In this document: one piece after another, positions 46,100-54,680 of the stretch
Position numbering within the stretch: position 1 is the stretch's first letter
How the letters are laid out: the number at the start of each line of letters is the position of its first letter
Source of the DNA: Janthinobacterium sp051380875
Lineage (GTDB): Bacteria > Pseudomonadota > Gammaproteobacteria > Burkholderiales > Burkholderiaceae_D
Reading direction: 5' to 3'
Assembly (NCBI RefSeq): GCF_051380875.1
Contig: NZ_JBNYXW010000024.1
Span: 1 to 64,000 of the forward strand
Length of the DNA: 64,000 bases
The notes under the pieces: generated by a model
Told to the model about the DNA's origin: nothing
The model's database searches: none
The model's input: only the letters and a program-made list of their open reading frames with translations
Translations under genes and position numbers: made by a program

Positions 46100-46636
46100 C
46101 TATTTGACCCGCTGCTTCTCCAGCTTCCGCGCCAAGGTCCTGCGGTGCATGCCAAGCCGCCTTGCCGTTTCCGAGATATTGAAATCCGTCTCGGCCAGCA
46201 TTTCGTGGATGCGTTCCCATTCCAGGGTCTTGATGCTGGTGGCGCGGTTGGTCAGTTCGATGTCGGCGTTGCCGGCAATGTGGCCGAAGGCGGCTTCGAT
46301 ATCGTCCGTGTTGGACGGTTTCGCCAGGTACTGGCAGGCGCCCAGCTTGATCGCTTCGACGGCCGTGCCGATGCTGGCGTAGCCCGTCAGCACGACGATC
46401 AGCATTTCCGGGTCATGCTGGTGCAGCGCCTGCACGCAGGCCAGGCCCGAGGTATTGCCATGCAATTTCAGGTCGACCACGGCGTAGTCGGGGCAGTGCT
46501 GCTCCAGCAAGGCGCTCGCTTCATCGAAATTGGTGGCCAGGATGACCTGGTAGCCGCGCCGCTCGAACGAGCGGCCCAGGGTGCGGGCAAACGCGGCGTC
46601 GTCTTCCACGATCAGTAACAGACGCTCATCTTGCAT
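46100..46636 (-). CDS. RegA/PrrA-type redox response regulator
   Basis: Cytoplasmic regulator of 178 residues. Receiver domain with acidic pocket EDD (11-13), phosphorylated Asp55 (VVDLKLHG), conserved Thr and Lys in LTGYAS and LAKPSN; a short linker and a Fis-type helix-turn-helix (NISETARRLGMHRRTLARKLEK) end the protein. This compact form is the RegA/PrrA/ActR/RoxR family that controls respiration and redox balance. It overlaps the kinase gene by 11 nt and ends the cyo-SURF1-kinase operon. Confidence 0.93.
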   Translation of the reverse strand: MQDERLLLIVEDDAAFARTLGRSFERRGYQVILATNFDEASALLEQHCPDYAVVDLKLHGNTSGLACVQALHQHDPEMLIVVLTGYASIGTAVEAIKLGACQYLAKPSNTDDIEAAFGHIAGNADIELTNRATSIKTLEWERIHEMLAETDFNISETARRLGMHRRTLARKLEKQRVK

Positions 46637-47975
46637 GGTTGTCGCTTTCTCTTTCCAGTTTGATGGCCGCCAGCGGCAAGGCCAGGTGCACCAGCGCCCC
46701 GCCCTGCACGCGGTTGCGCGCTGTCACTGTGCCGCCCAGGGTACGCGCCACGTTGACCACCAGGAACAGGCCCAGTCCGCCACCGGGTTTACCCTTGCTG
46801 CTTTGATACGGTTTGCCCAGGTGCGTCAGCATCGACGGCTCGAAGCCGGGGCCCGCATCGGTAATGACCAGATGCAAGAAATCGGCTTCGCGCGTGGCTT
46901 CGAAGCGCAGCCAGTCGGGCGACGCTTCGAGTGCATTGTCGAGCACGTTGCAAATGGTTTGTTTCAGGGTCGAATCGAAGACGACAGGCACGTCGTTCTC
47001 GATGCGGTTATCGTACTCGAAATCGTGGATGGGGCGGCTGGCGCGCCATTCGTCCGCCAGGCCGTTGAGGAAGGTGTTGATGGTTGTTTTCACCGACGAT
47101 TCGCCGCGCGCCTCGCCCGCCGACAGCAAGATGCCGCTGACGATGCTCTTGCAGCGCTGCAACTGTGCCTGCATTTCCGTGATTTCTTCCAGCAGTTCGC
47201 TGTTCTTGCTCAGTTCCGGCATGCGGCGCCAGTCGCCGAGGATGACGGACAGCGTCGCCAGTGGCGTGCCCAGCTCGTGCGCGGCGCCCGAGGCCAAGAG
47301 GCCCATGCGGATGATGTGTTCCTCTTCCGTTGCGCGCTGGCGCAAATCTGCCACCTTGGCGTCGCCGGCACGCTGGTTGCGGGTGATGCGCGTGATAAAC
47401 ACCACCAGCAAGGCGGCGTTCAAGATAAAACAGATCAGCAAGCCCTGCACGTACAGGCTGGCAAAGCCCCGCTCGGGGTCGATCGGCAAGACCAAGGGGC
47501 CGGGCAGCAGGGCCAGGCCGGCCAGGCACAGGCTGGTGATGGCCACCATGATCCAGGTCGACCACACTTCCAGCAGCACGGCGCTGAGGATGACTTGCAG
47601 CAAGTACAGGAAGGCAAACGGGTTGCTGATGCCGCCGCTCAGGTAGAGCTGGGCCGTCAGCACGGTGACGTCGACCAGCAGCGCGAGGAACAGCGCCGTG
47701 TTGGAGACGGGCTGGCGTTCGTGCCAGCGCAACAGGCTGGCCAGGTTGAAGGCGATCAGGCAGGACAGCACTTCGAGCATGTAGGGCACGGGCAAGGCGA
47801 TGCCCAGCCCCACGCCGACGCCGAAAATCGTGCTGATCTGGCCGATCACGGCCAGCCAGCGCAACTGGATCAGCAGCTTCATGTTCTGATGGCCGGCCGG
47901 ATGTTCCATCTCGGCTGCCACCGCACCGCGCTCTAATACTTCGCGGTTGGGCAGGATTTCAATCCTCCCCGGCAT
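46626..47975 (-). CDS. RegB/PrrB-type redox sensor histidine kinase
   Basis: Inner-membrane kinase of 449 residues. About six membrane helices (36-200) include the quinone-sensing motif GGISNPF at 114-120. The H-box is AAHELGTPLATLSVILGDWRR with His233; Cys275 (LQRCKSIVSG) lies where the redox-active Cys of RegB is expected. N and G boxes are QTICNVLDNALEASP and GGGLGLFLVVN. It senses ubiquinone redox state and phosphorylates the adjacent regulator. The ATG at 47975 follows AGGAAAGTG and overlaps the end of the SURF1 gene by 17 nt. Confidence 0.92.
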   Translation of the reverse strand: MPGRIEILPNREVLERGAVAAEMEHPAGHQNMKLLIQLRWLAVIGQISTIFGVGVGLGIALPVPYMLEVLSCLIAFNLASLLRWHERQPVSNTALFLALLVDVTVLTAQLYLSGGISNPFAFLYLLQVILSAVLLEVWSTWIMVAITSLCLAGLALLPGPLVLPIDPERGFASLYVQGLLICFILNAALLVVFITRITRNQRAGDAKVADLRQRATEEEHIIRMGLLASGAAHELGTPLATLSVILGDWRRMPELSKNSELLEEITEMQAQLQRCKSIVSGILLSAGEARGESSVKTTINTFLNGLADEWRASRPIHDFEYDNRIENDVPVVFDSTLKQTICNVLDNALEASPDWLRFEATREADFLHLVITDAGPGFEPSMLTHLGKPYQSSKGKPGGGLGLFLVVNVARTLGGTVTARNRVQGGALVHLALPLAAIKLERESDNHAR

Positions 47976-48801
47976 GGTCACTTTCCTGCGCATTATCAAG
48001 ATGCTTGCCAAACGCACGGCGCTTGCGCGCGTCACGCACGATCCACCAGCTGATGCCAGCGACCATCAATGCCAGCGCGAACCAGGTCAGCGCATACACC
48101 AGGTGGCTGTTGTGGAAGGAAATCACGGTCAGGCCGCCGACGGGAGCATCAGGCGCGGTTTCCGATTTTTCCTTTGCGTCGACAAAATAGGGGGCCACGT
48201 TGCTCAGCATGTGCGATTTGGCGATGGCCGCCACGTCGCGCGAATACCAGTGCTGCGTGGCAGGACTGTTTTCGCGCAAGAAACCGCCGCCCGTCTCGCT
48301 GATGCGCAGCAAGCCGTCGATGCTGACCGTGCCTGCAGGAGTGCTGGCGCCGATGTTTTCGCGCTTGGGCACGAAGCCGCGGTTAACCAGCACGGTGCTG
48401 CCGTCAGCTGTGCGCAATGGCGTGACCAGCCAATAGCCGCTGCCCAGTGCCGTCGTGGCTTGCACCAGGGTGTTGAATATGGGGAGATAAGTACCGGAGA
48501 GTCGCACATGGCGGTATTCATCCGTTTGCTGCGTGACGCTGGCCCATGCTGCGGGACCAGGTGCGTCCGTTGCGGGCGCATGTACGCGTTGTTCGACGCG
48601 CTCGATCAGGTCAAGCTTCCATACCAGGCGCTTGACTTGCCAGGTGCCAAGGGCACAGAAACCGGCAAATAAGATCCCCGCCAGCAAGGCCAGTGCAAGT
48701 TTTGAAAACTGCACGGCCATGCCGCGTGGGCCTGGCGCAGCATCTTGCGATGCGGCGCCAGGGGCGCGCCCGGTGTTGCCTGGGCGCGTGTTACTCATCA
48801 T
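47959..48801 (-). CDS. SURF1-family oxidase assembly protein
   Basis: Inner-membrane protein of 280 residues. It has two terminal helices (about 30-50 and 237-256) flanking a periplasmic domain, with FAGFCALGTWQVKRLVWKLDLIERV, SGYWLVTPLR, VLVNRGFVP and HLVYALTWFALALM as SURF1 hallmarks. SURF1 supports haem insertion into haem-copper oxidases. A tail of about 25 charged residues follows the second helix. It overlaps cyoD by 4 nt, so it is coupled to the quinol oxidase operon. Confidence 0.92.
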   Translation of the reverse strand: MMSNTRPGNTGRAPGAASQDAAPGPRGMAVQFSKLALALLAGILFAGFCALGTWQVKRLVWKLDLIERVEQRVHAPATDAPGPAAWASVTQQTDEYRHVRLSGTYLPIFNTLVQATTALGSGYWLVTPLRTADGSTVLVNRGFVPKRENIGASTPAGTVSIDGLLRISETGGGFLRENSPATQHWYSRDVAAIAKSHMLSNVAPYFVDAKEKSETAPDAPVGGLTVISFHNSHLVYALTWFALALMVAGISWWIVRDARKRRAFGKHLDNAQESDHAGED

Positions 48802-49181
48802 GGAGCCGTTTTCGTATGCATGTACTCAGGCATCAGATCGGGCATCATGTTGTGGTTCATGTGGTACATGACCCACAGCGAACCGGCCATGGCAATGACC
48901 ACCACCATGATGGTGAAGATCAGCGCCATCATGTTCCAGCCGCCTTCGGACTTGGTGTTCATGTGCAGGAAGTACACCATGTGCACGACCACTTGAACCG
49001 CCGCGAACGCCAGCAGGACCAGGCCCATGGTGCCCGAGTTGGTGATGGCTTTCGTCATCACCAGCCAGAAAGGAATGGCCGTCAGGATCACCGACAGGAT
49101 GAAGCCGATGGCGTAGCTTTTCAGGCTGCCATGATCGGGATTGTCATGGTGGTGGCTATCGCCGTGTGTGTGGTCGCTCAT
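48798..49181 (-). CDS. cyoD: Cytochrome bo3 quinol oxidase subunit IV
   Basis: Small inner-membrane subunit of 127 residues with three helices; the segments LKSYAIGFILSVILTAIPFW, VHMVYFLHMN and IAMAGSLWVMYHMN are typical of CyoD. A histidine-rich N-terminus (HTHGDSHHHDNPDHG) is longer than in E. coli. The ATG at 49181 overlaps the cyoC stop. It stabilises the binuclear centre subunit. Confidence 0.95.
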   Translation of the reverse strand: MSDHTHGDSHHHDNPDHGSLKSYAIGFILSVILTAIPFWLVMTKAITNSGTMGLVLLAFAAVQVVVHMVYFLHMNTKSEGGWNMMALIFTIMVVVIAMAGSLWVMYHMNHNMMPDLMPEYMHTKTAP

Positions 49182-49816
49182 GGCAGGACTCCCATCAGGT
49201 AGACAAAGGTGAAGACGCCGATCCAGATGACGTCCAGGAAGTGCCAGAACAGCGACAGGCACATCATGCGACGGCCGTTTTCCGGGGTCAGGCCATGCTT
49301 GTTCAACTGGAACATCAGGGTCACGAGCCAGATCACGCCGAACGTCACGTGCAAGCCGTGGGTACCGACCAGGGCGAAGAACGACGACAGGAACGCGCTG
49401 CGCTGCGGACCGGCACCTTCATGTATCAAATGTATGAATTCATACATTTCCAGGCCCAGGAAGGCCAGGCCGAACAGGCCAGTGATGCCCAGCCAGACCA
49501 GGGTGCTGCGCAGGTTCTTGCGCTGCATGGCCAGCATGGCGAAGCCATACGTGATCGACGACAGCAGCAGCATGGCCGTGTTGACGGCCACCAGCGGCAG
49601 GTCGAACAGCGCGGCGCCCGTCGGGCCGTCCGCGTAGTTGCGGCCCACCACCGCATAGGTGGCGAACAGACAGGCGAAGATCAGGCAATCGCTCATCAGG
49701 TAGAGCCAGAAACCCAGCAAGCTGCCGTTTTCCGGGTGATGTTCGCGCACGAAGTAGCTGCGCGAGCTTGGTGCGGCGCCAGCGGCGCCGGTGTTATGGG
49801 CGATGGTATCAGACAT
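49178..49816 (-). CDS. cyoC: Cytochrome bo3 quinol oxidase subunit III
   Basis: Inner-membrane subunit of 212 residues with five helices. LGFWLYLMSDCLIFACLFATYAVV and HGLHVTFGVIWLVTLM match CyoC/COX3. It lacks the two extra N-terminal helices of COX3, as in quinol oxidases. Start and stop overlap its neighbours by a few nt, which indicates one transcript for cyoBCD. Confidence 0.96.
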   Translation of the reverse strand: MSDTIAHNTGAAGAAPSSRSYFVREHHPENGSLLGFWLYLMSDCLIFACLFATYAVVGRNYADGPTGAALFDLPLVAVNTAMLLLSSITYGFAMLAMQRKNLRSTLVWLGITGLFGLAFLGLEMYEFIHLIHEGAGPQRSAFLSSFFALVGTHGLHVTFGVIWLVTLMFQLNKHGLTPENGRRMMCLSLFWHFLDVIWIGVFTFVYLMGVLP

Positions 49817-51812
49817 GGCTGCTCAGCAATTTAGTATAAGCGTCTTCGGTACGGATCACTTCTTCCGCAGGAATATAGTAGTCACGCTTGTAGTTAAAGG
49901 TATGGACGATGATGGTAATCAACATGATCACGAAACCAACGCTGGCGACGAGCCACATTTGCCAGATCAGGCCAAAACCAACCAGTGCGCTCAGTGCGGC
50001 GATCACGAAACCAGCCCAGGTATTCTTCGGCATGTGGATCTTCGTGAAACCGGACGTCGGACGCTCGTAAGCGTGTTTCTTCATGTCAGTCCATGCATCG
50101 AGTTCGTGCACAACTGGCGTGAAGGCGAAATTATAGTCTGGCGGAGGCGACGACGTCGACCATTCCAGCGTACGGCCACCCCATGGGTCACCGGTCACGT
50201 CGCGCAGGGCGTCGCGGTTACGGTAGCTGACATAGAACTGGATCAGCATGGAAGCGATACCCAATGCGATCGAGACGGCGCCAAACCAGGCGATGATGGT
50301 CCACACTTGCAGCGATGGATCTTCAAAGTGGTTGATACGGCGCGTCACGCCCATCAGGCCCAGTACGTACAGCGGCATGAAGGCCAGGTAGAAACCGACG
50401 AACCAGAACCAGAACGAGCATTTGCCCCAGAACACGTCGAGCTTGTAGCCGAAGGCTTTCGGGTACCAGTAGTTAATTGCCGCGAAGACACCGAACACCA
50501 CGCCGCCGATAATCACGTTATGGAAGTGGGCAATCAGGAACAGGCTGTTGTGCAGCACGAAGTCCGCAGGTGGTACGGCCAGCAGGACGCCGGTCATGCC
50601 GCCGATGGTGAAGGTGATCATGAAGCCGATCGTCCACAGCATAGGCAGTTCGAAGCGGATACGCCCGCGGTACATGGTAAACAGCCAGTTGAAGATCTTC
50701 GCGCCCGTCGGGATCGAGATGATCATCGTCGTGATGCCGAAGAAGGAGTTGACGCTGGCGCCAGAACCCATGGTGAAGAAGTGATGCAGCCATACCAGGT
50801 ACGACAGGATCATGATGACGCAAGTGGCGTAGACCATCGACGCATAGCCGAACAGGCGCTTGCTGCTGAACGTGGCAACGATTTCCGAGAACACGCCGAA
50901 CAGTGGCAAGATCAGGATGTAGACCTCTGGGTGGCCCCAGATCCAGATCAGGTTGACGTACATCATGGCGTTGCCGCCCAGTTCAGTGGTGAAGAAGTTA
51001 AAGCCCGCAACGCGGTCCAGCGACAGCATGGCCAACACGGCCGTCAGCACAGGGAAAGCGGCGACGATCAGGATGTTGGTGCACAGGGCGGTCCAGGTAA
51101 AGATAGGCATTTTCATCCACGTCATGCCAGGCGCACGCATCTTGACGATGGTGGCGATCAGGTTGACACCGGACAATAGCGTCCCGACCCCGGCAATTTG
51201 CAAGGACCATATGTAATAGTCTACCCCCACGTCCGGACTGCCGACGATGCCCGACAGCGGTGGATATGCCAGCCAGCCCGTGCGGGCGAATTCGCCGACG
51301 AACAGCGAAGCCATGACCAGGGCGGCGCCCATGGTGGTCATCCAGAAGCTGAAGTTGTTAAGGAATGGGAAAGCCACGTCGCGCGCGCCGATTTGCAGCG
51401 GCACCACGTAGTTCATCAGACCCGTCACGAAAGGCATCGCGACGAAGAAGATCATGATCACGCCGTGGGCGGTGAAGATCTGGTCGTAGTGATGCGGTGG
51501 CAGGAAGCCGGCATTGTCGCCAAAGGCAACTGCCTGCTGGGTACGCATCATGAGCGCATCGGCAAAGCCGCGCAGCAGCATGACCAGGCCCAGGATCATG
51601 TACATGATACCGATTTTTTTATGGTCGATACTGGTGATCCAGTCGCGCCACAGGGTACCCCAGACGCGGAAATAAGTCAGCGCGGCGAGAAGCGCCACGC
51701 CGCCCACCAGGACCATTGCAAAGGTCGCCAGCAGGATAGGTTCGTGAAATGGAATTGCATCCCAAGTCAGACGGCCGAATATAAGCTTCGTCAGATCAAT
51801 ATGGTCTAGCAT
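49809..51812 (-). CDS. cyoB: Cytochrome bo3 quinol oxidase subunit I
   Basis: Catalytic haem-copper subunit of 667 residues with about 15 helices. Haem b/o3 and CuB ligands are in HGVIMIFF, WGHPEVYILILP (His and Tyr cross-link region), HHFFTMG and AHFHNVI. Quinol-site residues in the N-terminal part (ADALMMRTQQA) agree with a ubiquinol oxidase. It reduces oxygen and pumps protons. The ATG at 51812 begins MLDHIDLTKLIFGRLTW; upstream codons to 51848 are not conserved. A 92-bp gap separates it from cyoA. Confidence 0.97.
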   Translation of the reverse strand: MLDHIDLTKLIFGRLTWDAIPFHEPILLATFAMVLVGGVALLAALTYFRVWGTLWRDWITSIDHKKIGIMYMILGLVMLLRGFADALMMRTQQAVAFGDNAGFLPPHHYDQIFTAHGVIMIFFVAMPFVTGLMNYVVPLQIGARDVAFPFLNNFSFWMTTMGAALVMASLFVGEFARTGWLAYPPLSGIVGSPDVGVDYYIWSLQIAGVGTLLSGVNLIATIVKMRAPGMTWMKMPIFTWTALCTNILIVAAFPVLTAVLAMLSLDRVAGFNFFTTELGGNAMMYVNLIWIWGHPEVYILILPLFGVFSEIVATFSSKRLFGYASMVYATCVIMILSYLVWLHHFFTMGSGASVNSFFGITTMIISIPTGAKIFNWLFTMYRGRIRFELPMLWTIGFMITFTIGGMTGVLLAVPPADFVLHNSLFLIAHFHNVIIGGVVFGVFAAINYWYPKAFGYKLDVFWGKCSFWFWFVGFYLAFMPLYVLGLMGVTRRINHFEDPSLQVWTIIAWFGAVSIALGIASMLIQFYVSYRNRDALRDVTGDPWGGRTLEWSTSSPPPDYNFAFTPVVHELDAWTDMKKHAYERPTSGFTKIHMPKNTWAGFVIAALSALVGFGLIWQMWLVASVGFVIMLITIIVHTFNYKRDYYIPAEEVIRTEDAYTKLLSSHV

Positions 51813-51904
51813 TGTTACTCTCAGAGAAAAAAGGGGGGCGCCAGGCAAACGGCGCCAGTATCTGCAGCGCTACGTACTGATGCGCTGCGGGATTCATGCA
51901 GTCG

Positions 51905-52888
51905 TTACTTGGCTTGAACGCCCTTTTCAACCACTGCATCGCTAGCGACTACTGCCGTTACGGCCGCTACCGGGCTATTTGCCAGCGTTAATTTGTATGG
52001 CTCAACCGGTGTCACGCACAGGGCGTCGGAAACGATGGTGCGATTCAGGATTGCCTTGTACAGATCGCTAGGTACATTGCTGTAGCGACGCACGGGATCG
52101 CGTTCGCTAGGCTGCGCCAGCGCCAGGTAGTCGTCGCGGTTCAACGCACCGCCACCGGCACGCGTCGTTGCCACCCATTTGTCAAAGTCAGCATCATTCA
52201 CGCCATGGAACTTGAAGTGCATGCCCGAGAAACCGGCACCGCTGTAGTTGGCGGAAAAGCCCTTGTAGATACCTGGCTTGTTGATGACGGCATTGAGCTG
52301 GGTTTCCATGCCCGGCATGGCATAGATCTGCCCTGCCAGTGCGGGGATGAAGAACGAGTTCATGACGGACGACGAGGTAATCTTGAAGCGGATCGGACGA
52401 TCGACCGGCGCCACCAGTTCATTCACCGTGGCGATGCCTTGCTCCGGGTAAATAAACAGCCATTTCCAATCGAGCGCCACGACTTCGACGATCATCGGCT
52501 TGTGGCTGGCAGGAATGGGGCGGTTGGCGTCGATACGGCTCAATGGGCGGTATGGATCGAGGGTGTGGGTGCTGATCCAGGTCAAGAGGCCCAGCACGAT
52601 AATGATCAACAGGGGCGCGCCCCAGATAATCAGCTCGAGGCGAGTCGAGTGGTCCCAGTCCGGCTCGTATTTGGCCGCGGTGTTGTTTTTTCTATAGCGC
52701 CATGCGAAAAGCAGGGTCAGGGCGATTACCGGAACGATAATCAACAGCATCAGCAATGTCGAAATGACAATCAGATTACCTTGCTGAACTGCAATGTCTC
52801 CGGACGCGTTCAGTACCACCGTATTGCAACCAGCCAACAATGCGAGAGGTAAAAGAAGCAGTCCGCGACGAACTTTTAATGAAAACAT
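51905..52888 (-). CDS. cyoA: Cytochrome bo3 quinol oxidase subunit II
   Basis: Lipoprotein subunit of 327 residues. The lipobox LALLAGC gives Cys21; two helices (about 35-60 and 85-108) precede the periplasmic cupredoxin domain. The CuA cysteines of COX2 are absent: the corresponding stretch reads ANYSGAGFSGMHFKF, which identifies a quinol and not a cytochrome c oxidase. The long C-terminal segment is typical of CyoA. First gene of cyoABCD-SURF1-regB-regA; cyoE is not here. A GGACGTTTTGTCC palindrome-like sequence lies about 65 nt upstream. Confidence 0.95.
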   Translation of the reverse strand: MFSLKVRRGLLLLPLALLAGCNTVVLNASGDIAVQQGNLIVISTLLMLLIIVPVIALTLLFAWRYRKNNTAAKYEPDWDHSTRLELIIWGAPLLIIIVLGLLTWISTHTLDPYRPLSRIDANRPIPASHKPMIVEVVALDWKWLFIYPEQGIATVNELVAPVDRPIRFKITSSSVMNSFFIPALAGQIYAMPGMETQLNAVINKPGIYKGFSANYSGAGFSGMHFKFHGVNDADFDKWVATTRAGGGALNRDDYLALAQPSERDPVRRYSNVPSDLYKAILNRTIVSDALCVTPVEPYKLTLANSPVAAVTAVVASDAVVEKGVQAK

Positions 52889-53118
52889 ACAGGAAAGTCC
52901 AGTACAGGGGATGAAGATATGGTACTGTATTCCTAAAGCAACACAAGGACAATTGGACGTTTTGTCCACCCCCCTTGCGGGGACTTTCACTCGGCAGTTG
53001 AGGTGTTTTCCTACAACTACTGAATGGATAGTCCTACTCCAGGCATGAGACACCCGGAGTATGTTACGCGTTGGGTTACGCGTTGGCCGAACTCGAAACT
53101 ATATTGGAGACGATCATC

Positions 53119-54465
53119 ATGTCCAGCACGCGCACACATGGCGGCGATGTACCCGCTGACTTTTCCCCTCACTCCCTGCGCGACGCTAGCGGGGCCGGCA
53201 CGGTCGAGTCGCATATCGACCCCGGTGAGATCGCCGTCGGCGTGATCATTGGCCGCGCTTCCGAGTACTTTGACTTCTTTGTGTACGCCATCGCCTCGGT
53301 GCTGGTGTTTCCGCGCGTCTTCTTCCCCTTCGAAGAACGCCTGGAAGGCACATTATACGCATTCCTGATTTTCTCCTTCGCCTTCATCGCCCGTCCGTTC
53401 GGCACCGTGATCTTCATGGAAATCCAGCGCCGCATGGGCCGCAGCGCCAAGCTGACCATCGCCCTCTTCCTCCTGGGCGTGTCCACCGCCGGCATCGCCT
53501 TCCTGCCGACCTATTCCCACCTGGGCTTTGCCGCCATCATCTGGCTGTCCGTGCTGCGCATCGGCCAGGGCGTGGCGCTGGGCGGCTCGTGGGACGGCCT
53601 GCCGTCGCTGCTGGCACTGAACGCGCCGGAAAACAAGCGCGGCTGGTACGCCATGCTGGGCCAGCTGGGCGCGCCCGTCGGCTTCCTGATCGCCGCCGGC
53701 CTGTTCTGCTTCATGCTGATCAACCTGTCCGATGAAGACTTCCTCGACTGGGGCTGGCGCTATCCCTTCTATGTCGCCTTCGCCATCAACGTCGTCGCCC
53801 TGTTTGCCCGCTTGCGCCTGGTGTCGACGAATGAATATGCGCGCTTGCTCGACGAACGCGAACTGCAGCCGGTGAGCGTGTTTGAAATGGGCCGTGGCCA
53901 GGGCCGCAACGTGCTGATCGGCGCTCTCGCCGCGCTGGCCAGCTACGCGCTGTTCCACCTGGTCACCGTGTTCCCGCTGTCGTGGATCTCTGTCTACCAG
54001 ACGCGTTCGGCTTCTGACTTCCTGCAAGTGCAGATGCTGGGCGCCGTGCTGGCAGCCGTCGGTATCGTCATCTCGGGCGTGCTGGCCGACAAAGTGGGCC
54101 GCCGCACGACCCTGGGCGTGCTGGCCGTGCTGATCGCCATCTTCAGCGCCTTCGTGCCAACCCTGATGGGTGGCGGCAATATGGGCCAGGACGTGTTCAT
54201 CCTGGTGGGCTTCAGCCTGCTGGGCCTGTCCTACGGCCAGGCAGCCGGTGCCGTGACGGCCAACTTCCCTGCCCGCTTCCGCTACACGGGCGCAGCCCTG
54301 ACGTCCGACCTGGCCTGGCTAGTGGGTGCCGGCTTCGCCCCGCTGGTGGCGCTGGGCCTGTCAGCTAACTTCGGCCTGGCCTATGTCAGCTTCTACCTGC
54401 TGTCAGGTGCCGTCGCCTCGCTGGCCGCGCTGAGCCTGAACCGGGCACTGGAAATTCGCGACTGA
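53119..54465 (+). CDS. MFS transporter, metabolite:H+ symporter type
   Basis: Inner-membrane carrier of 448 residues with 12 helices. Family features are GRASEYFDFFVYAIASVLVFP after a 40-residue hydrophilic N-terminus, IARPFGTVIFMEIQRRMGR (motif A-like), LRIGQGVALGGSWDGLPSLLAL, and LADKVGRRTTL in the second half. This is the sugar-transporter/ShiA-ProP-like branch of MFS; the substrate is unknown. The ATG at 53119 follows GGAG. It is divergent from cyoA with a 230-bp gap and ends at a strong terminator. Confidence 0.88.
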   Translation: MSSTRTHGGDVPADFSPHSLRDASGAGTVESHIDPGEIAVGVIIGRASEYFDFFVYAIASVLVFPRVFFPFEERLEGTLYAFLIFSFAFIARPFGTVIFMEIQRRMGRSAKLTIALFLLGVSTAGIAFLPTYSHLGFAAIIWLSVLRIGQGVALGGSWDGLPSLLALNAPENKRGWYAMLGQLGAPVGFLIAAGLFCFMLINLSDEDFLDWGWRYPFYVAFAINVVALFARLRLVSTNEYARLLDERELQPVSVFEMGRGQGRNVLIGALAALASYALFHLVTVFPLSWISVYQTRSASDFLQVQMLGAVLAAVGIVISGVLADKVGRRTTLGVLAVLIAIFSAFVPTLMGGGNMGQDVFILVGFSLLGLSYGQAAGAVTANFPARFRYTGAALTSDLAWLVGAGFAPLVALGLSANFGLAYVSFYLLSGAVASLAALSLNRALEIRD

Positions 54466-54500
54466 CATATAGGTATACAGCGCAGCGCGCTGCCCCATGA

Positions 54501-54532
54501 AATGCGCCGGATTCGTCCGGCGCATTTTTTTT
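54501..54532 (+). terminator. Intrinsic terminator with UUCG loop
   Basis: AATGCGCCGGA and TCCGGCGCATT pair perfectly (11 bp) around the ultrastable TTCG tetraloop, followed by eight T. It lies 36 nt after the MFS gene stop. Confidence 0.95.
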
Positions 54533-54680
54533 GCCCCCTGCGTTCGTTGCCTTTCATTACGCAGGCTGACAACACTGGAATCATGCCCAATGGCTGCTAT
54601 GCTAGCGCTCGCCATGCTTGCACCACAGAAAAATTGCACATCCAGTAAAATTGATTTTTTGCAATACCCATCCCACGGAC

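Noticed and set aside
49791..51179. Long plus-strand open frame opposite cyoB
   Set aside because: Composition (His, Gln, Asp, Arg) is that of an antisense shadow; cyoB on the other strand has clear catalytic motifs.
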